NCBI GenBank assembly: GCA_038211615.1
Contig: JBBQVL010000075.1
Location: 1-21,209 of the forward strand
Reading direction: 5' to 3'
DNA from: DASWJZ01 sp038211615
GTDB taxonomy: Bacteria > Pseudomonadota > Alphaproteobacteria > Rhizobiales > Afifellaceae
DNA: 21,209 nt
Shown here: piece by piece, positions 13,960-21,209 of the stretch
Layout: each line of letters starts with the position of its first letter
How positions within the stretch are numbered: the first letter of the stretch is position 1
Position numbers and translations under genes: made by a program
The notes under the pieces: generated by a model
Database searches by the model: none
Told to the model about the DNA's origin: nothing
The model's input: the letters and a program-made list of their open reading frames with translations, nothing else

Positions 13960-16746
13960 TCAGGAGATCGTTATCTCCTGCACCGCCGAATCAGCGGCCA
14001 CCAGCCCGATCGCCTCCAGCAGCTCGCGGCGGATGCGGTTCTGCCGCGGCTTCGAGGTGAGCTTGTGACCGACGAGATCGGTCACGTAGAAGGTGTCGAC
14101 CACCCGCTCGCCGAAGGTCGCGATGTGCGCCGAGGTGATGTCGAGGCTCAGCCCCGAGATGGTGTGGGTGAGGTCGTAGAGCAGGCCGTGCCGGTCGAGG
14201 CACTCCACCTCGATGACGGTGAAGCGGTCGGAGAGCTCGTTGTCGAGCGTCACCTGCGGCTCGATCCGGAAGGCCTCGCGGCGGCTGCTCTTCTGCCGCT
14301 TGCCGACCAGCGCCTTGTCGAGCCGGATGCGGCCTTCCAGCGCCTGCTCGATCAGCGCGGCGATGCGCTTGCCGCGCCGCGTCTCGTCCTCGTCCTTGTC
14401 GAAGGCGCGGCTGACGACGACCGTATCGAGCGCCCGGCCGTCGGCCGTGGTGAAGATCTGCGCATCGACGATGTTGGCGTCGCAGGCGGCGCAGGCGCCG
14501 GCGATGACGGAAAGAAGCCGCGGATGATCCGGCGCGAGGACGGTCAGCTCGGTCGCCGCCTCGAAGCTCATCGGCCGTATCTCGAAGGCGAGCTTCAGCC
14601 CTTGCGCGTCGGACCGGCGGACGAACTCGGCGTGGCGGACCTGCCGCTCCTCGTCGACGCGCAGCCAGTAGGCCGGGTAGTGGAGGTCGAGGACGCGCTC
14701 GCGCTCTTCCGCAGGCCATTCGGCGAGCCGCGCGGAAAGCGCGGCGCGCGTCTCCGCCAGCCGCTGCCGGTGTGAAGCGGCGGAGAAGCCGCCGGTCAGC
14801 ATCGGCTCGGTCTCGAAGTAGAGCGAGCGCAGCAGCTGGCCCTTCCAGCCGTTCCAGACGCCGGGACCCACGGCGCGGATGTCGCAGACGGTGAGGATCA
14901 GGAGCAGCTTCAGCCGCTCCGTCGTCTGCACGATGTGCGCGAAGTCCATGATGGTGCGCCGGTCGGAGAGGTCGCGCGACTGGGCGATCTTCGACATGGT
15001 GAGATGCTGCTCGACCAGCCAGGCGACGAGCTCCGTCTGGTTCGGATTGAGCCCGAGGCGCGGGCAGAGCTTGCGCGCCACCTTGGCGCCGGCGATCGAA
15101 TGGTCCTCCGCCCGCCCCTTGGCGATGTCGTGCAGGAAGAGGGCGACGATCAGCACCGTCAGGTCCTTCAGCGACGGCAGGATCCTTCCCGACAGCGGAT
15201 GATCCTCGGCGAAGCGCCCGGTGCGGATGCCCGAGAGCATCCCGATGGCCCTGAGGAGGTGCTCGTCCACCGTATAATGGTGGTACATGTTGAACTGCAT
15301 CATCGCGACGATCTTGCCGAAATCGGGGATGAAGCGGCCAAGCACGCCGGCCTCGTTCATCTGCCGCAGCACCGCCTCCGCGTCGTCCGGCTCGCAGAGG
15401 ATTTCCAGGAACAGCCGGTTCGCCTCCGGGTCCTGCTGCAGCTTGCGGTCGATGCGGCGCAGCGACTTCGAGATCAGCCGCAGTGCATCAGGATGGAACG
15501 GGATGTCGTTCCGCCCCGCCTCGCGGAAGATGCGGATGAGGTTGACCGGGTCGCGCTCGAACACGTCGTCGGACGCGACGGCGATGCGCCCGTGCTCGAT
15601 GACGAAATCTGTCGAGCCTTTCAATACGCGCCGCCGCGAACGGATGCCGCGGAACAGGCGGTTCAGCCGCGGCGCGTTCTTCGCCTCGCGCTCCTCGAGC
15701 TGCGCGCAGACGATGCGGGTCAGGTCGCCGACGTCCTTGGCGACGAGGAAATAGTGCTTCATGAAGCGCTCGGCCGCATGCAGCCCCGGATGCTTCTGGT
15801 AGCCGAGGCGACGCGCCAGCTCCGGCTGCAGGTCGAAGGACAGCCGCTCCTCGGCGCGGTCGGCGATGAAGTGCATGTGGCAGCGCACCGCCCAGAGGAA
15901 ATCCGAGCAGCGCAGGAACAGGGAATATTCCTGCCGCGACAGCAGCCCGGCATCGACCAGCGCCTCGTTGGTGGCGACGCGGTAGAAATACTTGGCGATC
16001 CAGAAGAGCGTCTGCAGGTCGCGCTGGCCGCCCTTTCCCTCCTTCACGTTCGGCTCGACGATGTAGCGGGACTGGCCGACGCGCGCGAGGCGGGCGTCGC
16101 GCTCGGCGAGCTTGGCGGCGATGAAGTCGCGCGCCGTGCCGGCGACGATCTCGTTGCGGAAGCGCGTCTCCAGCTCGCCGAAGAGGGCGGTGTCGCCGGC
16201 GATGGGCCGCGCTTCGAGGAGCGCGGTGCGCACCGTCATGTCGTCGCGCGCCGCCTTCATCGACTCGTTCACCGTGCGCGTCGCGTGCCCGACCTTCAGC
16301 CTGAGATCCCAGAGCATGTAGAGGATGTATTCGGTGATGCTCTCCGACCAGGCGGTCTGCTTCCAGGGAAAGAGGAAGAGGAGGTCGATGTCGGAATGCG
16401 GCGCGAGCGTGCCGCGCCCGTAGCCGCCGACGGCGACCAGCGAAAGCCGCTCGGCGGCGGATGGGTTGTTCGCCGGAAACACATGCACTGTCGCGAAGTC
16501 GAACAGCGCCTCGATGATCGTGTCTGCGAGCGCCGCCAGCCGCTCGGCGCAGCGCTCCCCCTGGCCGTCCTGCTCCAGCCGCTGGCGGATAAGGCCGCGT
16601 CCGTTCGCCAGCACTTCCTTCAGGAGGTCGAGCACCGCCTTGCGGGCTGCCGGCGAGTCGGCGCCCCGCGCCACAGCGATGGCCGTGAGTTCGGCCTTCA
16701 ACCCGGAATGGTCGACGGGGCTTTCCGCTGGTCGCAGCCGCTGCAC
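13960..16746 (-). CDS. glnD: Bifunctional PII uridylyltransferase/uridylyl-removing enzyme
   Basis: Nitrogen sensor that uridylylates PII proteins when glutamine is low and removes UMP when it is high. The 928 residues contain the nucleotidyltransferase motif VGGYGRG (106-112) with DID (119-121), and HHYTVDEH (489-496) leading into the HD domain (LFLHDIAKGRAEDHS, HD at 539-540). Two C-terminal ACT domains sense glutamine (ELTVLAPDHPRLLSVIAG and VIEVECLDRHGLLYDLTH). The start was set at GTG 16746: AGGA lies 5 nt upstream and the length then matches the family. An in-frame ATG at 16851 would add 35 residues of unrelated, Cys/Arg-rich sequence. It is the first gene of the minus-strand block and diverges from a methyltransferase gene. 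Confidence 0.95.
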   Translation of the reverse strand: MQRLRPAESPVDHSGLKAELTAIAVARGADSPAARKAVLDLLKEVLANGRGLIRQRLEQDGQGERCAERLAALADTIIEALFDFATVHVFPANNPSAAERLSLVAVGGYGRGTLAPHSDIDLLFLFPWKQTAWSESITEYILYMLWDLRLKVGHATRTVNESMKAARDDMTVRTALLEARPIAGDTALFGELETRFRNEIVAGTARDFIAAKLAERDARLARVGQSRYIVEPNVKEGKGGQRDLQTLFWIAKYFYRVATNEALVDAGLLSRQEYSLFLRCSDFLWAVRCHMHFIADRAEERLSFDLQPELARRLGYQKHPGLHAAERFMKHYFLVAKDVGDLTRIVCAQLEEREAKNAPRLNRLFRGIRSRRRVLKGSTDFVIEHGRIAVASDDVFERDPVNLIRIFREAGRNDIPFHPDALRLISKSLRRIDRKLQQDPEANRLFLEILCEPDDAEAVLRQMNEAGVLGRFIPDFGKIVAMMQFNMYHHYTVDEHLLRAIGMLSGIRTGRFAEDHPLSGRILPSLKDLTVLIVALFLHDIAKGRAEDHSIAGAKVARKLCPRLGLNPNQTELVAWLVEQHLTMSKIAQSRDLSDRRTIMDFAHIVQTTERLKLLLILTVCDIRAVGPGVWNGWKGQLLRSLYFETEPMLTGGFSAASHRQRLAETRAALSARLAEWPAEERERVLDLHYPAYWLRVDEERQVRHAEFVRRSDAQGLKLAFEIRPMSFEAATELTVLAPDHPRLLSVIAGACAACDANIVDAQIFTTADGRALDTVVVSRAFDKDEDETRRGKRIAALIEQALEGRIRLDKALVGKRQKSSRREAFRIEPQVTLDNELSDRFTVIEVECLDRHGLLYDLTHTISGLSLDITSAHIATFGERVVDTFYVTDLVGHKLTSKPRQNRIRRELLEAIGLVAADSAVQEITIS

Positions 16747-16953
16747 CTGGGTCCTGTCCGCGATTGGTCTCGAGGAAACGGCCCGCTTAGCATGGCGGGC
16801 GCAGGATTGGCACTCACCGCCCCATGCGCGGCTTTTTTTGCGGGAACGCAAGTTTTCTGCTTAGCATTAGGTCTGGGCGAGACGATCTGCGCGCCACCAA
16901 CGCCAAGAACAGCGCATTCGCTCGTCCGAGGGGCTCAGGAGACCTGTTGTACG
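16747..16953. other. Divergent intergenic region glnD / methyltransferase
   Basis: This 207-nt gap must hold both promoters. It contains a hairpin GCCCGC/GCGGGC (16781-16786 and 16795-16800), a perfect small inverted repeat TTGCG-GGAA-CGCAA (16838-16851) preceded by a T run, and GCTTAGCAT twice as a direct repeat (16785-16793 and 16859-16867). I cannot place -35/-10 elements with confidence. Confidence 0.4.
16752..16759 (-). promoter_or_regulatory. Ribosome binding site fixing the glnD GTG start
   Basis: On the minus strand GGACAGGA ends 5 nt before the GTG at 16746. This favours a GTG start over the upstream ATG at 16851. Confidence 0.6.
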
Positions 16954-17688
16954 GTGGATAAGCGGCTGGACGACCGCATCGGCCTTTCCCGACCGAGCGC
17001 GCCCTACGGGCTGGCGCGGCGGTGGCTCCGCGAATTCATCCATTTCTTCTCCTATCACCTCATTCTTGCCCGCCAGAGCACGCGCCAGGCTCGCGCCGCC
17101 GGCTTCCGCCTCGTCGTTCGCCCGACCGTCTTCCACCCCCGCTACTTCCTCACCAGCGAATATTTCGCCGGCTTCATCGACAAGCTCGATCTCCGCGGGA
17201 AGACCGTGGCCGAGATCGGAACCGGCTCCGGCGTCCTCTCGCTCGCCGCTGCGCGCGCCGGCGCCACCCGCGTCCTCGCCATCGACATCAACCCGAATGC
17301 GGCGCTCTCGGCCGGCGATAACGCACGCCTGAACGGGCTCGCGAGCCAGGTCTTTCCGCTCTGCTCCAACCTCTTCTCGGCGGTCGCCGCCCGGCCGCTC
17401 TTCGACGTGATCCTGTCGAGCCCGCCCTCCTTCGCCGGCGAGCCGCGCGACGTGGCTGATCGCGCCTGGGTCGCGGGTCCGGGCTACCGCGATATCGCCA
17501 AGCTTTTCATGCAGGCGCGCGAACGGCTGAATCCCGGCGGGCGCATGTACGTGCTGCTCTCCTCCGATTCCGACCTCGGCCTGCTCGGGACGCTGATCGC
17601 GGAGGCGGGGTTTTCGGTCACCCTTGCGGGCGAGCGCTCGATCGTCTTCGAGTCGTTCATCCTCTACGAGCTGACAGCCTCGGACTGA
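16954..17688 (+). CDS. HemK/PrmC-like SAM-dependent methyltransferase
   Basis: A 244-residue class I methyltransferase. SAM-binding motif I is clear, AEIGTGSG (86-93), followed by LAIDINPNA (108-116) with the ribose-binding Asp at 111. Motif IV, NPPY in N5-glutamine and N6-adenine methyltransferases, is here SSPPSF (155-160), so the catalytic Asn is replaced by Ser and the Tyr by Ser. The substrate is therefore probably not that of PrmC. The N-terminal part (about 20-70) is basic and aromatic (FIHFFSYHLILARQ). I chose GTG 16954: AGGAG lies 12 nt upstream, a little far. The only in-frame ATG nearby, 16792, would add an unconvincing stretch. It is transcribed away from glnD. Confidence 0.8.
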   Translation: MDKRLDDRIGLSRPSAPYGLARRWLREFIHFFSYHLILARQSTRQARAAGFRLVVRPTVFHPRYFLTSEYFAGFIDKLDLRGKTVAEIGTGSGVLSLAAARAGATRVLAIDINPNAALSAGDNARLNGLASQVFPLCSNLFSAVAARPLFDVILSSPPSFAGEPRDVADRAWVAGPGYRDIAKLFMQARERLNPGGRMYVLLSSDSDLGLLGTLIAEAGFSVTLAGERSIVFESFILYELTASD

Positions 17689-17769
17689 GGAAGCGGGCGC
17701 TCGGGGGACGCTGGATTCGCTCAAGCAATCGGCGTATCGCAGAAAAGTCCGTCCCAAAGTCCGCGCATC

Positions 17770-18243
17770 GTGATCTCCCAAAAGGCAAAATACGCGTTCA
17801 AGGCGCTGGTGCTTCTCGCCCAGCGCGGGCGCGGCGAGTCCCTGCAGACCGACGAGATCGCCGTGCAGGCCGCGATTCCGCGGAAATTCCTCGAGCAGAT
17901 TCTGCTGCAGCTGAAGGCGAACGGCCTGGTCGAAAGCCGCCGCGGGCGCTCAGGCGGCTACATGCTGATAGCCGATCCGGCGGCGATCACCGTCAGCCAG
18001 GTGCTGCGCATCGTCGATGGCCCCATCGCGCCGCTCACCTGCATTTCGCGCACCGCCTACAGCCGCTGCCGCGATTGCCCGGACGAGACGCACTGCGCCG
18101 TCCGCCGGCTCTTCGCCGAGACCTACGCCGCGACGCTGGCGCGCATGGAGACCACGACGCTTGCCGCGGCGCTTGCCGAGGACGGTCTGGCCTCTGCGCA
18201 GTCCCTTGCCTTGCCGACTCTGGAGCTGGCGGACGCAATCTGA
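17770..18243 (+). CDS. Rrf2-family transcriptional regulator
   Basis: A 157-residue Rrf2/IscR-type DNA-binding protein. The N-terminus (GTG)ISQKAKYAFKALVLLAQ is standard for the family. The winged helix includes IPRKFLEQILLQLKANGLVESRRGRSGGY (about 36-64), whose RGRSGGY wing is typical. Four cysteines follow at C91, C100, C103 and C109 (CX8CX2CX5C), in the region where IscR, RirA and NsrR bind Fe-S clusters, but the spacing differs from those proteins. It lies directly upstream of and in line with a sulfate transport operon, so control of sulfate or cysteine uptake is the natural inference. No good ribosome binding site was seen before the GTG. An iron-sulfur or cysteine-sensing signal is possible but unproven. 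Confidence 0.92.
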   Translation: MISQKAKYAFKALVLLAQRGRGESLQTDEIAVQAAIPRKFLEQILLQLKANGLVESRRGRSGGYMLIADPAAITVSQVLRIVDGPIAPLTCISRTAYSRCRDCPDETHCAVRRLFAETYAATLARMETTTLAAALAEDGLASAQSLALPTLELADAI

Positions 18244-18317
18244 GCGCTGCGGCATCGCTTTTTTCGGAAAATTGTTTCTACGAAACCCGCGCAAGAAGCG
18301 AAGCGATGGGCCTTTTA

Positions 18318-18341
18318 AATCCTATTGAATGAGTAGAGATT
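18318..18341. promoter_or_regulatory. Candidate operator upstream of the sulfate operon
   Basis: An imperfect dyad is centred on CTATTGAATGAGTAG (18322-18336). CTATT and AGTAG match in 4 of 5 positions as inverted arms, and AATC (18318-18321) and GATT (18338-18341) extend it. It is 33 nt before the binding-protein start and AT-rich compared with its surroundings. It is a candidate site for the Rrf2 protein encoded next to it; no mapped site is known to me. Confidence 0.35.
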
Positions 18342-18373
18342 ATCCGGACTTTCAACAGCCGGGGGGTCCCGTC

Positions 18374-19393
18374 GTGAAACGCAGCTTCTTCCGAACCCTC
18401 GCCGCCGCCGGTTTCCTCGCCTTCGCGATGGCCGGGTCGGCGGCCGCAGCCGAGATCTCGCTTTTGAACGTTTCCTACGATCCCACTCGCGAACTCTACA
18501 AAGCCTATGACGCGGCCTTCGCGGCGTACTGGAAGGACAAGACCGGCGACACCGTCACCATCCAGCAGTCGCATGGCGGCTCCGGCGCCCAGGCGCGCGC
18601 CGTGATCGACGGCCTTGCCGCCGATGTGGTCACGCTGGCGCTCGAGGACGACATCGACAAGATCGCCGGCAAGGGCCTCATCGCGAAGGACTGGAAGTCG
18701 CGTCTTCCGGATAATTCGACGCCCTATACCTCCACGATCGTGTTTCTTGTCCGCAAGGGCAATCCGAAGGGCATCCAGGACTGGAGCGACCTCGTGAGGG
18801 ACGGCATCCAGGTCATCACGCCGAACCCGAAGACGTCGGGAGGCGCCCGCTGGAATTTCCTCGCGGCGTGGAACTACGCCAGCGCGCAGGACGGCGGCGA
18901 CGACGCAAGGAGCGTCGAGTTCGTGAAGGCGCTCTACAGGAATGTCCCGGTGCTCGATTCCGGCGCCCGCGGTTCCACCACGACCTTTGCCGAGCGCGGC
19001 ATCGGTGACGTGCTGCTCGCCTGGGAGAACGAGGCCTTCCTCGCCGTGAACCAGCTCGGTCCGGACAAGTTCGATATCGTCGTGCCGCCGACCTCGATCA
19101 AGGCGGAGCCGCCCGTCGCGCTGGTCGATGCGAATGTCGACAGGAAGGGGACGCGCGCGGTCGCCGAGGCCTATCTCGAATATCTCTACAGCGACGCAGC
19201 GCAGAACCTCATCGCCAAAAGCTACTACCGGCCGTCGAAGCCCGACGTCGTCGATCCGAAGGAATTGGAGCGCTTTCCGAAGCTCGCTCTGGTAACGATT
19301 GACGATCCGCTGTTCGGCGGATGGGCCAAGGCCGGACCGAAGTTCTTCGGCGACGGCGGAGTGTTCGACCAGATATATCAGCCGACGCAGTAA
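18374..19393 (+). CDS. sbp: Periplasmic sulfate-binding protein
   Basis: Substrate-binding component of a sulfate/thiosulfate ABC importer (Sbp/CysP). The 339 residues start with a Sec signal peptide, basic KRSFFR then a hydrophobic core, with cleavage expected after about residue 25 (SAAAA). The mature N-terminus reads EISLLNVSYDPTRELYKAY, the family signature. Further family segments are QQSHGGSGAQARAVIDGL and ITPNPKTSGGARWNFLAAW. I chose GTG 18374 because it places the signal peptide correctly and a G-rich run precedes it; ATG 18329 would add 15 polar residues and overlaps the candidate operator. cysT follows 9 nt after the stop, so it is the first gene of the transport operon. Whether it is sbp or cysP type is not decided. 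Confidence 0.94.
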   Translation: MKRSFFRTLAAAGFLAFAMAGSAAAAEISLLNVSYDPTRELYKAYDAAFAAYWKDKTGDTVTIQQSHGGSGAQARAVIDGLAADVVTLALEDDIDKIAGKGLIAKDWKSRLPDNSTPYTSTIVFLVRKGNPKGIQDWSDLVRDGIQVITPNPKTSGGARWNFLAAWNYASAQDGGDDARSVEFVKALYRNVPVLDSGARGSTTTFAERGIGDVLLAWENEAFLAVNQLGPDKFDIVVPPTSIKAEPPVALVDANVDRKGTRAVAEAYLEYLYSDAAQNLIAKSYYRPSKPDVVDPKELERFPKLALVTIDDPLFGGWAKAGPKFFGDGGVFDQIYQPTQ

Positions 19394-19402
19394 AGGATCC
19401 GG

Positions 19403-20275
19403 ATGCCGCCCGTCGCCTGGGGATACGTCCCGAACGCGCCGAGCCACGTCTTCAAGAAGCCGAGCGTCATCCCGGGTTTCGGGTTGGCGCTCGGCTTCAC
19501 GCTGACGTATCTCGGGCTCATCGTCCTCATCCCGCTCGCCGGCCTCGTCCTCAAGACGTCGACGCTCGGCTGGGCGGAGTTCTGGAAGATCGCGATGGAT
19601 GCCCGCACGCTTTCGGCGCTGCGCGTCTCGTTCGGGATCTCGGTTCTCGCGGCGTCGGTGAATGCGGTGTTCGGCTTCATCGTCGCCTGGGTGCTGGTGC
19701 GCTACGAGTTTCCCGGCCGCCGGGTGCTCGATGCGATCGTCGACCTGCCCTTCGCGCTGCCGACGGCGGTGGCCGGCATCGCCCTGACCGCCCTCTATTC
19801 GCAGAACGGCTGGATCGGCCATCTGATCGAGCCGCTTGGCCTGAAGATCGCCTATACGCCGAAGGGCATCTTCATCGCGCTCGTCTTCATCGGCCTGCCG
19901 TTCGTGGTGCGCACCGTGCAGCCGGTGCTCGAGGATTTGAGCAAGGAGGCGGAGGAGGCGGCCGCCACGCTCGGCGCCTCGCGCGGCCAGGCGTTCTGGC
20001 GCGTCGTCTTCCCGGTCCTCCTGCCCTCGCTGCTGACCGGCTTCGCGCTGGCGCTCGCCCGCGCGGTCGGCGAATACGGGTCGGTCATCTTCATCGCCGG
20101 CAACATTCCCTATGTCTCGGAGATCGCGCCGCTGCTGATCGTGATCCGCCTGACCGAGTACAACTATGCCGGCGCCACCGCGCTCGCGACGCTGATGCTC
20201 GCGATCTCCTTCGTCCTGCTGCTCCTCATCAATCTGCTGCAGGCGTGGACGCGGAAGAGCCTGTCGCATGACTGA
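19403..20275 (+). CDS. cysT: Sulfate ABC transporter permease CysT (CysU)
   Basis: Inner-membrane permease subunit, 290 residues, with about six membrane helices. The conserved EAA loop that contacts the ATPase reads EEAAATLGASRGQAFWRVVFPVLLPSLLTG, and the following segment ALARAVGEYGSVIFIAGNIP is characteristic of CysT. The ATG at 19403 has AGGA with 5-nt spacing. Nine nt separate it from the binding-protein gene, and its last 8 nt overlap cysW (ATGACTGA), indicating one transcript and coupled translation. Confidence 0.96.
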   Translation: MPPVAWGYVPNAPSHVFKKPSVIPGFGLALGFTLTYLGLIVLIPLAGLVLKTSTLGWAEFWKIAMDARTLSALRVSFGISVLAASVNAVFGFIVAWVLVRYEFPGRRVLDAIVDLPFALPTAVAGIALTALYSQNGWIGHLIEPLGLKIAYTPKGIFIALVFIGLPFVVRTVQPVLEDLSKEAEEAAATLGASRGQAFWRVVFPVLLPSLLTGFALALARAVGEYGSVIFIAGNIPYVSEIAPLLIVIRLTEYNYAGATALATLMLAISFVLLLLINLLQAWTRKSLSHD

Positions 20276-21152
20276 GGCCGCGCCCGCCCTTTCCGTGCGG
20301 CGGCATCCGCATCGCTTCCGCGCCGCGAGCACCGAATCGCCATTGGTGCGCGCGATTCTGATCCTCGTTGCGGTGACCTTCCTCGTGTCCTTCCTGTTCA
20401 TGCCGCTCGCCATCGTCTTCTTCGAGGCGTTCAAGGCCGGCATCGGCAGCTTTATCGCCGGGATCACGGACCGTGACGCGATCGCCGCGATCAGGCTTAC
20501 CCTCATCGTGGCGGCGATCTCGGTGCCGGCCAACCTCGTCTTCGGGCTTGCCGCCTCATGGGCGATTGCCAAATTCGAGTTCAAGGGCAAGAGCCTGCTC
20601 ACCACGCTGATCGATCTGCCCTTCTCCGTCTCGCCGGTGACCTCGGGGCTGATCTACGTGCTGCTCTTCGGGGCACAGGGCTATTTCGGACCGTGGCTGC
20701 AGGCGCACGACATCCACATCATCTTCGCGGTGCCGGGCATCGTGCTCGCGACGATCTTCGTCACCTTCCCGTTCATCGCGCGCGAGCTGATCCCGACCAT
20801 GCAGGCGCAGGGAAACCGCGACGAAGAGGCGGCCCTGTCGCTCGGCGCGACCGGCTGGCAGGTCTTCCGCCGCATCACGCTTCCGAACGTGAAATGGGCG
20901 CTCCTCTACGGTGTGCTTCTCTGCAACGCGCGCGCCATGGGCGAGTTCGGCGCGGTGTCGGTAGTGTCCGGCAAGATTCGCGGACAGACGAACACCATGC
21001 CGCTGCAGGTCGAAATTCTTTACAATGAATATGCGCAGGGCGCGGCGTTCGCGCTTGCGGCGCTGCTGGCGCTTCTTGCCCTCGTGACTCTTCTGGTGAA
21101 GTCGGTCTTAGAATGGCGCTATGCCGACGAGATCGCCGCAACCCGCCGCTGA
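20268..21152 (+). CDS. cysW: Sulfate ABC transporter permease CysW
   Basis: Second permease subunit of the sulfate importer, pairing with CysT in the membrane. The 294 residues have a polar N-terminus (about 1-25), then several hydrophobic helices (first: AILILVAVTFLVSFLFMPLAIVFF). The EAA loop reads EEAALSLGATGWQVFRRITLPNVKWALLYG, followed by CNARAMGEFGAVSVVSG. PFSVSPVTSGLIYVLLFG is a CysW signature. The ATG lies inside the end of cysT (8-nt overlap). The next gene starts 10 nt after the stop. Confidence 0.96.
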   Translation: MTEAAPALSVRRHPHRFRAASTESPLVRAILILVAVTFLVSFLFMPLAIVFFEAFKAGIGSFIAGITDRDAIAAIRLTLIVAAISVPANLVFGLAASWAIAKFEFKGKSLLTTLIDLPFSVSPVTSGLIYVLLFGAQGYFGPWLQAHDIHIIFAVPGIVLATIFVTFPFIARELIPTMQAQGNRDEEAALSLGATGWQVFRRITLPNVKWALLYGVLLCNARAMGEFGAVSVVSGKIRGQTNTMPLQVEILYNEYAQGAAFALAALLALLALVTLLVKSVLEWRYADEIAATRR

Positions 21153-21162
21153 GGACGACACG

Positions 21163-21209
21163 ATGAACGCACTCAGCGACATTTCAACCGAACCCGCGCT
21201 AGCGCTCGG
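21163..21209 (+). CDS. Start of the next operon gene, probably cysA (3' cut)
   Basis: Only 15 codons are visible: MNALSDISTEPALAL. GAGGA (21151-21155) lies 7 nt before the ATG, a good ribosome binding site. By position, 10 nt after cysW in a sulfate operon, this should be the ATP-binding subunit CysA. The visible residues do not yet show an ABC ATPase fold, whose first strand normally starts within a few residues, so either it has an N-terminal extension or it is a different gene. Confidence 0.5.
   Translation, partial: MNALSDISTEPALAL

Noticed and set aside
16817..16839. Terminator-like CCGC/GCGG stem with a T run upstream of glnD
   Set aside because: The stem is only 4 bp and no plus-strand gene ends before it; it lies within the divergent promoter region.
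14935..16953. Long plus-strand open frame running into the methyltransferase gene
   Set aside because: This part is antisense to glnD and has no family features. Only the part after the GTG at 16954 carries methyltransferase motifs.
18243..18264. Terminator between the Rrf2 gene and sbp
   Set aside because: A T run is present, but the only stem is 4 bp (AGCG/CGCT) with a 9-nt loop, too weak to call.
18278..20605. Long minus-strand open frame (775 codons) opposite the sulfate operon
   Set aside because: It is antisense to sbp, cysT and cysW, which have clear family motifs. Its translation is Arg/Asp/Glu-rich low complexity, typical of shadow frames in GC-rich DNA.

Overview
The window reads as chromosomal DNA of a GC-rich alphaproteobacterium, most likely a member of the Hyphomicrobiales (Rhizobiales). 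The evidence is the clustered glnD - murJ - trpS - universal stress protein order, the sulfate operon led by an Rrf2 regulator, a DUF1127-type small protein, and the sequence character of the ribosomal and synthetase proteins. The exact genus cannot be read from the sequence. No tRNA, rRNA, CRISPR array or insertion sequence was seen.

Left part (1-8009), translation genes. The 3' end of rpmI (L35) and rplT (L20) are closed by a clear intrinsic terminator. A Pro/Ala-rich membrane-anchored protein is encoded on the other strand and diverges from pheS. pheS overlaps by 4 nt a tiny TTG-started lipoprotein gene. pheT, normally directly behind pheS, lies about 3 kb further on. Between them are a large exported protein and a DUF1127-type protein on the minus strand, and a compact nucleotidyltransferase/HEPN (MntA/HepT-like) toxin-antitoxin pair on the plus strand. 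The toxin gene ends only 10 nt before pheT, so pheT may be transcribed with the toxin-antitoxin pair.

Middle part (8207-16746), almost all on the minus strand. Reading right to left: glnD (PII uridylyltransferase/uridylyl-removing enzyme), a 148-bp palindromic repeat element, a single-span membrane protein of unknown function, murJ (lipid II flippase), trpS, a universal stress protein and a SAM methyltransferase. The exception is a plus-strand orphan gene of distinctly lower GC (about 51% by hand count) inserted between the usp and trpS genes.

Right part (16954-21209), plus strand. A HemK/PrmC-like methyltransferase diverges from glnD. An Rrf2-family regulator with four clustered cysteines follows, then a sulfate ABC transport operon: periplasmic sulfate-binding protein, cysT, cysW and the first codons of a gene that is probably cysA. 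A partial dyad upstream of the binding-protein gene is a candidate operator.

The most interesting region is the HEPN/MNT pair inside the split pheS/pheT locus. It has a candidate operator palindrome, and its HepT lacks the usual first arginine of the RX4HXY motif. Related HEPN toxins act on tRNA, so a position next to a phenylalanyl-tRNA synthetase gene is worth testing.
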